From assembly GCA_965603495.1 (NCBI GenBank), contig CBFDDF010000001.1, positions 62,001-126,000 of the forward strand: a DNA stretch of 64,000 nt, written 5' to 3'. The position numbers and the translations under genes are program-made. The notes below the pieces were generated by a model. That model was given only the letters and a program-made list of their open reading frames with translations. It had not been told where the DNA came from and did no database searches. Below, piece after piece: positions 44,112 through 52,720 of the stretch (within the stretch, counting starts at the first letter, position 1; each line of letters starts with the position of its first letter). Source of the DNA: Thiomicrorhabdus sp965603495 (GTDB lineage Bacteria; Pseudomonadota; Gammaproteobacteria; Thiomicrospirales; Thiomicrospiraceae).

Positions 44112-45547
44112 TAAAAACGCTCCAAATTTGGGTGTGGCAATTGGTTGTTATGGACGTGCATTTGACCGACTTCGGCACAGCGATGTAAGGTCGGTACGGC
44201 TTTACCTGGGTTGAGCAGACCGGTGGCATCAAAGACTGCTTTAATACCATGAAAGATCTCTAACTCAGGTGTATTGTACTGATGGCACATGGAGTTGAGT
44301 TTCTCAACACCTACGCCATGTTCGCCTGTAATGGTTCCGCCAACATCAACACACAGGTTTAAAATTTCAGTACCGAATTTTTCAGTCAACGCTAACTCGC
44401 CAGGTTTATTCGCATCGTAGAGAATCAATGGGTGCAAGTTACCGTCACCAGCATGGAAGACATTAGCGACTTTTAGACCATAAATACCGGACATGCGGTC
44501 AATCTCTTCTAGAACAAACGCCAACTTATTGCGCGGAATCGTACCATCCATACAGTAATAGTCCGGGGAGAAACGGCCAACTGCTGGGAAGGCGTTTTTA
44601 CGGCCTTGCCATAAAGCGATACGCTCTTTTTCGCTTTGTGAAACAGTAATTTTATAGGCGCCTTTTTTGGTCAAAATATCGGCAACGCGCTTGGCATCGG
44701 TTTGTACCTGCGCATGACTGCCATCAACTTCACAAAGCAACAAGGCTTCAGCATCTGTTGGGTAGCCCACCTTGGCAAACTCTTCGGCCGCCATTAGTGA
44801 GAACTTATCCATCATCTCTAGACCAGCTGGGATAATCCCTTGTTCAAGCACGCTGGTCACCGCATCGGCACAATCACTGACCGAATGAAAAGCAGCCATG
44901 ACTAATTGAGCTGATTCTGGTTTCGGTAGCAGTTTGAGTTTAATCTCTACAATCACTCCTAGCAGGCCTTCTGAACCATTCAATAACGCTAACAGATCAA
45001 TGCCATCATCTTTTTCATCAAAGGTGCTTTCTTCGCCATCCATATTGAGAACTTTAATAGAGAGGACATTGTGAACGGTTAGGCCATATTTAAGACAGTG
45101 TACGCCACCGGAGTTTTCGGCAACATTACCGCCAATGGAGCAGGCAATTTGTGAGGAAGGATCGGGCGCATAATAGAGGCCGTATTTTTCGACCGCTTGA
45201 CTGACAGAGATATTACGCACGCCAGGTTGCACCACTGCAGTACGCTGCAAGGGATCAATTTTGATAATCTCACTAAGTTTAGAGAGCCCTAAAACAATGC
45301 CATCCTTCAGCGGTAAAGTACCCCCCGCCAATCCAGTTCCAGAGCCACGCGTGATGACAGGAATTTTATGTTCTTTACAGATTCGCAAAACAGCTTTAAC
45401 CTGTTCTACATCGTCAGGCAGAGCAACGGCAAGCGGTTTTTCTCGGTAGGCTGAAAGGCCATCACACTCATAAGGACGACAAGACTCAACTGAGTCTAAG
45501 ACGTTTTTGGCGGAGATGGCCTGTTTTAGGGCTTGAATAACATCCAT
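44111..45547 (-). CDS. glcD: Glycolate oxidase catalytic FAD subunit
   Basis: A 478-residue protein; the first gene of the glc operon. The FAD-binding motif is PVITRGSGTGLAGGTLPLKD (about 60-79), with YYAPDPSSQIACSIGGNVAE downstream. The C-terminal oxidase domain has VFHAGDGNLHPLI and GGTITGEHGVGVEKL, which carry metal and substrate residues. It oxidises glycolate (from 2-phosphoglycolate made by RuBisCO oxygenation). It is divergent from a glyoxylate aminotransferase across an 87-bp spacer. Confidence 0.94.
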   Translation of the reverse strand: MDVIQALKQAISAKNVLDSVESCRPYECDGLSAYREKPLAVALPDDVEQVKAVLRICKEHKIPVITRGSGTGLAGGTLPLKDGIVLGLSKLSEIIKIDPLQRTAVVQPGVRNISVSQAVEKYGLYYAPDPSSQIACSIGGNVAENSGGVHCLKYGLTVHNVLSIKVLNMDGEESTFDEKDDGIDLLALLNGSEGLLGVIVEIKLKLLPKPESAQLVMAAFHSVSDCADAVTSVLEQGIIPAGLEMMDKFSLMAAEEFAKVGYPTDAEALLLCEVDGSHAQVQTDAKRVADILTKKGAYKITVSQSEKERIALWQGRKNAFPAVGRFSPDYYCMDGTIPRNKLAFVLEEIDRMSGIYGLKVANVFHAGDGNLHPLILYDANKPGELALTEKFGTEILNLCVDVGGTITGEHGVGVEKLNSMCHQYNTPELEIFHGIKAVFDATGLLNPGKAVPTLHRCAEVGQMHVHNNQLPHPNLERF

Positions 45548-45586
45548 ATTTTAACTCTTGTATATCATAGTTGACTGCCATTATAA

Positions 45587-45615
45587 TTGACCGAAATCAA
45601 TTTTCTAGTCATATT
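45587..45615 (+). promoter_or_regulatory. Probable sigma-70 promoter of the aminotransferase gene
   Basis: TTGACC (45587-45592) and CATATT (45610-45615) are 17 bp apart, upstream of an AAGGA ribosome-binding site (45623-45627) and the ATG at 45635. Confidence 0.5.
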
Positions 45616-45634
45616 TAAACTTTAAGGAATTATT

Positions 45635-46750
45635 ATGCAATCTTTTAACCCACCTCTACGTACTTTAATGGGGCCTGGCCCTTCTGATATTCACCCTCGT
45701 GTATTGTCAGCGATGGCTCGCCCAACCATTGGTCATTTAGATCCAGCATTCGTTGGCATGATGGATGAGATTAAAGAAATGCTGAAATATGCATTCCAAA
45801 CCGAAAACGCTCTAACCATGCCAATATCGGCACCTGGTTCAGCGGGTATGGAAGCGTGTTTCGTCAATTTGGTTGAGCCAGGCGACAAAGTGATCGTTTG
45901 TATCAATGGTGTTTTCGGTATGCGTATGCAAGAGAACGTAGAACGCTTTGGCGGAGAAGCGATTATCGTTTCTGATGAGTGGGGCACTGCGGTCACACCT
46001 TCTAAAGTAGAAGCGGCTTGTAAAGCACATCCTGACGCTAAGATTGTTGCATTTGTTCACGCTGAAACCTCTACTGGTGCAGCGTCTGATGCGAAAACAA
46101 TTTGTAAAATTGCACAAGATCACGACTGTTTAACAATCGTAGATGCGGTGACTTCTCTAGGTGGTATCGAGTTACGTGTGGATGACTGGGGTATTGATGC
46201 AATCTACTCTGGTACGCAGAAATGTATGTCTTGTGTGCCTGGTTTATCACCAGTCAGCTTCAATGAACGCGCTTTAGATAAAGTGCGTAACCGTAAGACT
46301 AAGGTGCCGAGTTGGTTCCTAGATTTAAACTTGGTTATGGGGTATTGGGGAGCAGGAGCTAAGCGTGCCTATCACCATACTGCGCCAGTCAACACGTTGT
46401 ATGCATTGCATGAGTCATTGGTGATGTTAACGGATGAAGGTCTAGAAAACGCATGGAAACGTCATGCAACTAACCATATGCAGTTAAGAACTGGCTTGGA
46501 AGCGATGGGCATTAAGTTCGTCGTAGACGAAGCAGATCGTCTACCTCAGTTGAACACCATTTGGGTACCAGAAGGCGTTGATGAAGCTGCGGTTCGTAGC
46601 ACGTTATTAAACGATTACAACCTAGAAATCGGCGCGGGTCTTGGGGCTTTAGCCGGTAAGGTTTGGCGTATTGGTTTGATGGGTGAAAGTTCTAAACGTG
46701 AAAAGGTTCTTTTCTGTTTAGCAGCCCTTAAAGAGGTTTTAGGAAAGTAA
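45635..46750 (+). CDS. Serine/alanine-glyoxylate aminotransferase (class V)
   Basis: A 371-residue PLP enzyme. LMGPGPSDIHPRVLSAMARP opens the typical AGT/SGAT N-terminus, and SGTQKC places the PLP lysine at about residue 196. VDAVTSLGG supplies the PLP-contacting Asp. It transaminates glyoxylate to glycine using serine or alanine. Divergence from glcDEF and proximity to fhs place it in 2-phosphoglycolate salvage. Donor preference (serine or alanine) cannot be settled from sequence. A good terminator follows. Confidence 0.9.
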   Translation: MQSFNPPLRTLMGPGPSDIHPRVLSAMARPTIGHLDPAFVGMMDEIKEMLKYAFQTENALTMPISAPGSAGMEACFVNLVEPGDKVIVCINGVFGMRMQENVERFGGEAIIVSDEWGTAVTPSKVEAACKAHPDAKIVAFVHAETSTGAASDAKTICKIAQDHDCLTIVDAVTSLGGIELRVDDWGIDAIYSGTQKCMSCVPGLSPVSFNERALDKVRNRKTKVPSWFLDLNLVMGYWGAGAKRAYHHTAPVNTLYALHESLVMLTDEGLENAWKRHATNHMQLRTGLEAMGIKFVVDEADRLPQLNTIWVPEGVDEAAVRSTLLNDYNLEIGAGLGALAGKVWRIGLMGESSKREKVLFCLAALKEVLGK

Positions 46751-46780
46751 TACTTTATAGTCGAAGTCCTAAATTCTAAT

Positions 46781-46820
46781 AAAACCCCGCTATGTTCTAT
46801 TGAGCATGGCGGGTTTTTTT
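46781..46820 (+). terminator. Rho-independent terminator
   Basis: AAAACCCCGC-TATG pairs with CATGGCGGGTTTT and is followed by a run of T's. It ends the aminotransferase transcript. Confidence 0.85.
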
Positions 46821-46831
46821 ATGTCTGAATG

Positions 46832-46855
46832 AAAGTGACCAGGCCTGGTCACTTT
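46832..46855. repeat. ACCAGGCCTGGT palindrome, long intergenic copy
   Basis: A perfect 24-nt palindrome with core at 46838-46849, sitting just after a complete terminator, so its own role is unlikely to be termination. Confidence 0.8.
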
Positions 46856-47008
46856 AGAATTAATGGAAAAATCGTAGCTCAAAGTTTTTGACTGTAGGCT
46901 TGGTATATAAATGAGAATTTTTAATCAAGGTCAAGGCGGCGGTTGGCGAAGTTTACGCCTGTAAACGAGTCAAACGCCAACGCAGAGATTGGCTAAAAAG
47001 GCCATTTA

Positions 47009-48022
47009 TTAGGCTCTTGGGGTATTGCAGACCATCACTGCTCTTAGAGGTGCTGGGTAACCTTCGATGGTTTTGTTGTGATCTTCTGGGTCTAGGAAAC
47101 TTTCTAAAGAGTTCCATGACATCCAGTCGGTACTGCGTTGCTCTTCGATGGAGGTTTGATTTTCATCGACACAACGTACGTTCTCAAAACCGCAACGTTT
47201 TAACCAGTGGGTCAGCTCTGGTACCGATGGCAAGAACCAAACATTACGCATTTGTGCATAACGATCCTCGGGGACTAATAACTGGCCATAACCTTCAGGA
47301 ATGACCAGGGTTTCTAAAACCAGTTCGCCACCGGGAACGAGGTGTTTCTTTAGGTCGTAGATATGGTCAATCGGTGAGCGACGATGATATAACACGCCCA
47401 TTGAGAAGACAGTATCAAAGGCGCCACCTTTAGTGGAGACGGGTAGCTGTTCTAATGTGAGCGGCAAGAAATAGGCGGGAACGGATTCGCCAATGAAATG
47501 CTTTAAAACTAAAAACTGACTCATTGACAGTAGGCTGGGATCAACGCCGACTGCTAACTCGGCGCCTTCGCCGGCCATACGCCACAGGTGATAACCACTG
47601 CCACAGCCGATATCTAATACTTTTTTGCCTGCTAAGGGTGAAAGATGGGGGCGCACTCTGTCCCATTTCCAGTCCGAATGCCATTCGGTATCAATGTGGA
47701 TGCCGTGAATATTAAACGGGCCTTTTCGCCATGGTTGGAAGGCTCTGAGTGTCTCTTCAAGTACAGTTCTTTCATCGGGAGACAATGCTTTGGCATCACT
47801 GACTTTTAGGACGGATTGATTGATGTCGTAAGGCACATTGCTTGGGTAGGTTTCAATGGTTTGCATCGCGGTCAGCCAGCGGTGCAGGTTGCCGTTGCCT
47901 TCGGGGTTGAGGGCTTCATCGAGAATGGGTGGTAGGGCTTGTTGCCAAGATTCTAGTTTAGTTTCATCTAAACGTGCCCAAAATGTATCGTAGTGTCGTT
48001 TCACGTGAAACCTGCCCAGCAT
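47009..48022 (-). CDS. cmoB: tRNA U34 carboxymethyltransferase
   Basis: A 337-residue enzyme that uses carboxy-S-adenosylmethionine to form cmo5U at the wobble position of tRNA. The PWRKGPFNIHGIHIDTEW block, KVLDIGCGSGYHLWRM SAM site and FSMGVLYHRRSPIDH are CmoB signatures. It is downstream of cmoA on the same strand. The start at 48022 gives MLGRFHVKRHYDTFW. A parS-like site lies over codons 4-9, and the 91-bp spacer to cmoA holds a variant ACCAGGGCTGGT copy. Confidence 0.95.
   Translation of the reverse strand: MLGRFHVKRHYDTFWARLDETKLESWQQALPPILDEALNPEGNGNLHRWLTAMQTIETYPSNVPYDINQSVLKVSDAKALSPDERTVLEETLRAFQPWRKGPFNIHGIHIDTEWHSDWKWDRVRPHLSPLAGKKVLDIGCGSGYHLWRMAGEGAELAVGVDPSLLSMSQFLVLKHFIGESVPAYFLPLTLEQLPVSTKGGAFDTVFSMGVLYHRRSPIDHIYDLKKHLVPGGELVLETLVIPEGYGQLLVPEDRYAQMRNVWFLPSVPELTHWLKRCGFENVRCVDENQTSIEEQRSTDWMSWNSLESFLDPEDHNKTIEGYPAPLRAVMVCNTPRA
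47997..48012. promoter_or_regulatory. parS: parS-like site at the 5' end of cmoB (two outer mismatches)
   Basis: CGTTTCACGTGAAACC: same sequence as the batD copy. It encodes FHVK, as at several other sites. Confidence 0.55.
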
Positions 48023-48085
48023 CTGAATTAAGTGTGGGCATTATAAGGCTTTAAGGTCAGACTTTGAAGTTGCTTAGCAAAGATA

Positions 48086-48097
48086 ACCAGGGCTGGT
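48086..48097. repeat. ACCAGGGCTGGT variant copy (one mismatch)
   Basis: Intergenic between cmoA and cmoB; the central GGCC is changed to GGGC. Confidence 0.5.
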
Positions 48098-48113
48098 AAG
48101 ATTGCTAAAAGTC

Positions 48114-48893
48114 TTATTTAATGGCGATAAAAGAGGCAAAGTTGTAGGCTTGAAACCAAATGCCCGCCGATTTAAAACCGACTTTTTTAAAACGCTCTAA
48201 ATGAGTTTGTTCGGTATCACTGATTAAGACATTTTCTAAAGAGCTACGCTTTTGACTGATTTCTAACTCCGAATAGCCATTGGCACGTTTAAATTGCAGA
48301 TGCATATGCTCAATGCTGTCTTGAAGGACTTCATCTTCAAAATGGATTTTTTCAGAGAGAATCAAAATTCCCCCTGGATTTAGGCCTTGATAAATGTCCG
48401 CCAGTAATTTTTCACGTTGATCCGGATCGATAAATTGCAGCGTAAAGTTAATGACGACGACTGAAGCATTTTCAATCGGTACTTTGGTCATGTCTGCACA
48501 CTGTAGATGTATCGGAACATCCGAATGATAGGCGTGTAAATACTCTTGTGCGCGTTGAATCATCGCCTCTGAATTATCAATCGCGATAATTTCACAGTTT
48601 TTACCTTCAATATTGCGTCGCATAGTTAAAGTCGCGGCACCCAGTGAACATCCCAAATCATAGAGTTTGGTATTGTTCTGTGCATGTTTTTTCGTGAGCT
48701 CACCAATGCCGGTAAGAATGGTTTGATATCCAGGTACGGAGCGTTGAATCATATCCGGGAACACGGCAACCACAGATTCATCAAACTGAAACGCACCCAC
48801 GGCTTCATGCGCTTGTGCATAAAGGGTATCTTTTTGTTGCTGGGTTAAGTGGCTCAACGTATTCATGGATTCCGGACTCTTGTAAACGTGCAT
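48114..48893 (-). CDS. cmoA: Carboxy-S-adenosyl-L-methionine synthase
   Basis: A 259-residue protein that converts SAM and prephenate to carboxy-SAM for CmoB. FDESVVAVFPDMIQRSVPGY and LYDLGCSLGAATLTMRRNI are CmoA-specific motifs, and NFTLQFIDPDQRE follows. It is first in the cmoA-cmoB pair. The given start has a short N-terminal extension (MHVYKSPESMNTLSHL); a start at MNTLSH (about residue 10) is also possible. Confidence 0.94.
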   Translation of the reverse strand: MHVYKSPESMNTLSHLTQQQKDTLYAQAHEAVGAFQFDESVVAVFPDMIQRSVPGYQTILTGIGELTKKHAQNNTKLYDLGCSLGAATLTMRRNIEGKNCEIIAIDNSEAMIQRAQEYLHAYHSDVPIHLQCADMTKVPIENASVVVINFTLQFIDPDQREKLLADIYQGLNPGGILILSEKIHFEDEVLQDSIEHMHLQFKRANGYSELEISQKRSSLENVLISDTEQTHLERFKKVGFKSAGIWFQAYNFASFIAIK

Positions 48894-49224
48894 TAGGATA
48901 AATGTCTATTTTATGGGATAACGCCTTGGATTTCGACTTTAAAGAACGCGTTTGAGATTAAGGACTGTTTTAAGTATTTTATTTTCATCAAAGCTTAGCC
49001 CGGCTTTTCCCCTAATATTGATTTAAGCGTTAGTGGTCTGTGTAAAGTCATGTGTTTTGAGATGACATTTTCTAGTTTATAAACAAATAGTTAATATTCT
49101 ATTTTGGCATATAAAAATTTGATGGCCAATTATTGCGTTAGAAGTTTGTGGTTAGCTGTTTTGTTATAGAATGAAATTTACGTATTCACTTTGTAGTCTA
49201 GCACTCAATAAGAGCACCCCATTT

Positions 49225-52200
49225 ATGACTGATTCCATACAAGCGATAAAAAATAACGAAGCACGCATGCGTGCGATTGTTGAGACTGTATTGGATGGCA
49301 TTATTACGCTGAGTGAATTTGGTTTGATTGAGGCTGCCAATCCAGCTCTTTTAAAAATGTTGGGCTACGCTGAAGAAGAGCTAATCGGTCAGAATGTCAT
49401 CATGTTTATGTCGGATCCTTATCGTGATGAATATGCCAGTTATTTAAAAAACTATCATGAGACTGGAGAAAAAAAGATTGCCGGAACGGGTGTTCACCAG
49501 TTAGATGTTCAGCGTAAAGATGGTTCAGTCTTTTCTGTAGAATTAACTTTGACAGAAGTGCAGGTTGCTGGCAGTAAAATTCTTATTGGCGTAGTACGTG
49601 ATATTACTCGGCAGATTGAAGTGCAGCTAGAATTACAGCAATTTAAAAATACGTTAAATCAGACGCTGGATTGTGTGTTTATGTTTGACGCAAAAACGCT
49701 GCTATTTTCTTATGTCAATCGAGGTGCACAAGAGCAGGTTGGCTATAGTCAGGAAGAGCTGATGCAGATGACGGCTGTTGATATTAAGCCTTATATCGAG
49801 ATGCCTCAGTTCCAGGCCTTGATTGGGCCTCTACTGGATGGCTCAAAGAGTGAATTGAAGTTTGAAACAGTTCATCGTCACAAGGATGGTTTTGATGTCC
49901 CGGTGGAGATATTTCTCCAATATATCGCCCCTAAAAATCGATATATAGCGGGTCATTTTATTGCCATTGTGCGCGATATCAGTGATTTAGTTGAAGCAGA
50001 AAATAAGCGTAAAGACGTTGAAAGCCGCAATAAAGCCATTGTAGATACCGTGGTGGATGGTATCGTCACGATCAGCGAACTTGGCATAATGGAAACCGTC
50101 AACCCTGCCGTGACCCACATGTTTGGTTACAGTGAAGCCGAGATGGTCGGTCAAAATGTCAAAATGTTGATGCCTAACCCCTATAAAGACGAGCATGATG
50201 GTTATTTAAAACACCATCGTGATACAGGGGAGAAGAAAGTCATTGGCATTGGTCGTCAAGTGCAAGGTCAGCGGAAAGACGGCACTGTTTTTCCGATTGA
50301 TCTCGCCGTCAATGAGATGAATGTCGGTGGCATTAGAATGTTCACCGGAGTGGTACGTGATATCAGTGAACGCGTTGAGGCAGAAAGTAGTCTGAAAAAT
50401 GTTGAGAGCCAAACCAAAGCAATTTTGGACACGGTTGTGGATGGTATTATTACCATTGATAAAATCGGCACCATTGGAACGGTCAATCCAGCGACGCTTA
50501 ATATTTTTGGCTACTCTGAAATAGAGATGGTCGGTCAAAATGTCAAAATGTTGATGCCAAACCCTTATAAAGAAGAGCATGATGGTTATTTAAGGCATCA
50601 TAATGAAACGGGCGAGAAAAGGGTCATTGGCATTGGTAGAGAAGTGGAGGGTCAGCGTAAAGATGGTTCGACTTTTCCACTTGAATTGGCGGTCAGTGAA
50701 ATGATTGTCAATGGTGAAAAACACTTTACCGGGATTGTCCGAGACATTACCGAGCGTAAACAGGCCGATAAACTCAAAGAAGAATTTATTTCAACGGTCA
50801 GTCACGAATTAAGAACACCGTTAACCTCTATTCGAGGTTCGATTGGCTTGTTAACCGGCGGCTTAGCCGGAGAATTTAGTGATAAAGCCAAGCAGTTGCT
50901 GACCATCGCTCATAATAATACTGAACGTCTATTAATGCTTATAAATGATATTTTAGACTTGTCTAAAATTGAATCCGGTCAGATGGCTTTTCATTTTGAA
51001 GAGATGGAAGTCCTGCCCTTTTTGCAAGAGGCAATTGAATCGAATCATGGTTATGCCGATCAACATGGCGTTGAGTTTATTTTAGAGTGTAGTGTCGATG
51101 GCGCTAAGATACAGGCGGATGCAAACCGTTTGATGCAGATCATGAATAATTTGATGTCAAATGCCGCTAAGTTCGCACCGAAAGGCGATAAAATTAAAAT
51201 CAGTGCGGCACGCCATCATCAGCAAATACGTATCTCTGTCACTGATCATGGTTCTGGAATTCCTAAAGAACTCGAGGGCAGAATCTTTGATAAATTTACC
51301 CAAGCCGATTCCTCAGATACACGCCAAGTAGGAGGGACGGGTTTAGGATTAAATATCACCAAGGCGATGGTTGAAAAACATAACGGTCGTATCTCATTTG
51401 TATCAGAATTAGGAGTGGGTACCACCTTCTCTTTTGATATTCCTGAGCTGATTACCAATCAGACCCCACAAGAATTAAGAACCGTGGTTAAACGCACTGC
51501 ACAACGTATTTTAATCTGCGAAGATGAACCTGATGTTGGATCGTTGTTGAGGTTGATGTTGGCACAATCCGGTTTTGACTCAGATGTCGCAACGACCGCT
51601 AAAGCGGCTGAAGCATTACTGCTTGAGAATAATTATGTCGCCATGACATTGGATATCATGTTGCCGGATAAAAATGGCGTGACTTTGTATAAAGAGCTAC
51701 GTGAGAATCCGGTGACCAAAAATATGCCAATCGTTTTTGTGTCAGCAAAAGCGGATATCACCAAAAAAACGCCCGAGGGGATTGGTTTTAATGGTTCGGT
51801 AGAGTGGATTAATAAGCCGATTGATGAAGACCATCTTATTCATGCGATTGAATCAGCGATTACTAAGCACCATACCCAAACCACTAAACGAATCTTGCAC
51901 GTTGAAGATGACGCTGATATTCGTAATTTGGTGAAGATGTTATTGGATGACTCTTATGAGGTTGCCCAAGCCGCGACCTTGCAAGCCGCCCGAGAAGCCT
52001 TAACCAGCGAGGATTTTGATTTAGTCTTGCTGGATATTGGCTTACCTGATGGATCGGGTTTAGATCTGATTGAAAATATTCGTAAATTAGCCAGGGCGCC
52101 GCAGGTGATGATCTTCTCAGCAGATGATATTAAGATTTCACAAAGCAGTGAAGTGGCAGAGGCTTTGGTTAAGTCAAAAACCACCAATGACGAGTTAGTC

Positions 52201-52230
52201 GACAAAATCAAAAAACTGGTTATTCGCTAG
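49225..52230 (+). CDS. Hybrid sensor histidine kinase with four PAS and two receiver domains
   Basis: The start at 49225 (MTDSIQAIKNNEARM) is preferred because an AAGAG site lies 10 nt upstream; an ATG at 49171 would add 18 residues. Domains in this numbering: PAS1 (10-130), PAS2 (140-255), PAS3 (270-385), PAS4 (398-513), HisKA with SHELRTPL (phospho-His about 527), HATPase (about 630-745), REC1 (about 762-875, LDIMLPDKNG) and REC2 (about 889-1000, LLDIGLPDGSG). No TM segments are seen, so it is cytoplasmic. PAS3 and PAS4 are very similar, 128 codons apart. It is followed by a single receiver and an HPt-REC-REC-GGDEF protein, forming a phosphorelay. Confidence 0.9.
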   Translation: MTDSIQAIKNNEARMRAIVETVLDGIITLSEFGLIEAANPALLKMLGYAEEELIGQNVIMFMSDPYRDEYASYLKNYHETGEKKIAGTGVHQLDVQRKDGSVFSVELTLTEVQVAGSKILIGVVRDITRQIEVQLELQQFKNTLNQTLDCVFMFDAKTLLFSYVNRGAQEQVGYSQEELMQMTAVDIKPYIEMPQFQALIGPLLDGSKSELKFETVHRHKDGFDVPVEIFLQYIAPKNRYIAGHFIAIVRDISDLVEAENKRKDVESRNKAIVDTVVDGIVTISELGIMETVNPAVTHMFGYSEAEMVGQNVKMLMPNPYKDEHDGYLKHHRDTGEKKVIGIGRQVQGQRKDGTVFPIDLAVNEMNVGGIRMFTGVVRDISERVEAESSLKNVESQTKAILDTVVDGIITIDKIGTIGTVNPATLNIFGYSEIEMVGQNVKMLMPNPYKEEHDGYLRHHNETGEKRVIGIGREVEGQRKDGSTFPLELAVSEMIVNGEKHFTGIVRDITERKQADKLKEEFISTVSHELRTPLTSIRGSIGLLTGGLAGEFSDKAKQLLTIAHNNTERLLMLINDILDLSKIESGQMAFHFEEMEVLPFLQEAIESNHGYADQHGVEFILECSVDGAKIQADANRLMQIMNNLMSNAAKFAPKGDKIKISAARHHQQIRISVTDHGSGIPKELEGRIFDKFTQADSSDTRQVGGTGLGLNITKAMVEKHNGRISFVSELGVGTTFSFDIPELITNQTPQELRTVVKRTAQRILICEDEPDVGSLLRLMLAQSGFDSDVATTAKAAEALLLENNYVAMTLDIMLPDKNGVTLYKELRENPVTKNMPIVFVSAKADITKKTPEGIGFNGSVEWINKPIDEDHLIHAIESAITKHHTQTTKRILHVEDDADIRNLVKMLLDDSYEVAQAATLQAAREALTSEDFDLVLLDIGLPDGSGLDLIENIRKLARAPQVMIFSADDIKISQSSEVAEALVKSKTTNDELVDKIKKLVIR

Positions 52231-52292
52231 TTGCCAAACGGTTCGATATGAATGTTTGAGCCAAGATTGAATATTAAGTTAAAGGAAAATAT

Positions 52293-52685
52293 ATGTCAGC
52301 ACCAACCCTCACAAAAATTTTATATGCTGAAGATGAACCAGATATTCAGTCGATTGCGCAAATGTCGTTGGAGATGATGGGGGGCTATACCCTCAAGGTT
52401 TGCAATAATGGCCAAGAAGCCTTGGAGGCTGCGGAAGCTTTCGCTCCAGATCTAATCTTATTGGATGTGATGATGCCTTCTATGGATGGACCAACCGCAT
52501 TGCAAGAAATGCGAAAAATTCCTGCATTGGCGAATGTACCCGTTATTTTTATGACCGCTAAGGTACAGAATCAAGAGGTCGAGGAATATAAAGCAATGGG
52601 TGCCATTGACGTCATTGCCAAACCGTTTGATCCCATGACCCTTTCTGAAACCATTCTGTCCCTTTGGAAGCGATCGGTTCGTTAA
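52293..52685 (+). CDS. Single-domain response regulator (receiver only)
   Basis: A 130-residue stand-alone receiver. Acidic pocket YAEDEPD, phospho-acceptor LILLDVMMPSMDG (about Asp57), Thr in FMTAKVQ and Lys in AKPFDP are all present, so it should be phosphorylated. With no output domain it acts as a shuttle. It lies between a hybrid kinase and an HPt-GGDEF protein, which suits a role passing phosphate between them. A good AAAGGA ribosome-binding site lies upstream. Confidence 0.92.
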   Translation: MSAPTLTKILYAEDEPDIQSIAQMSLEMMGGYTLKVCNNGQEALEAAEAFAPDLILLDVMMPSMDGPTALQEMRKIPALANVPVIFMTAKVQNQEVEEYKAMGAIDVIAKPFDPMTLSETILSLWKRSVR

Positions 52686-52720
52686 ACCGTCGCGAATTAA
52701 TAACTACTGAGACGCCATCC

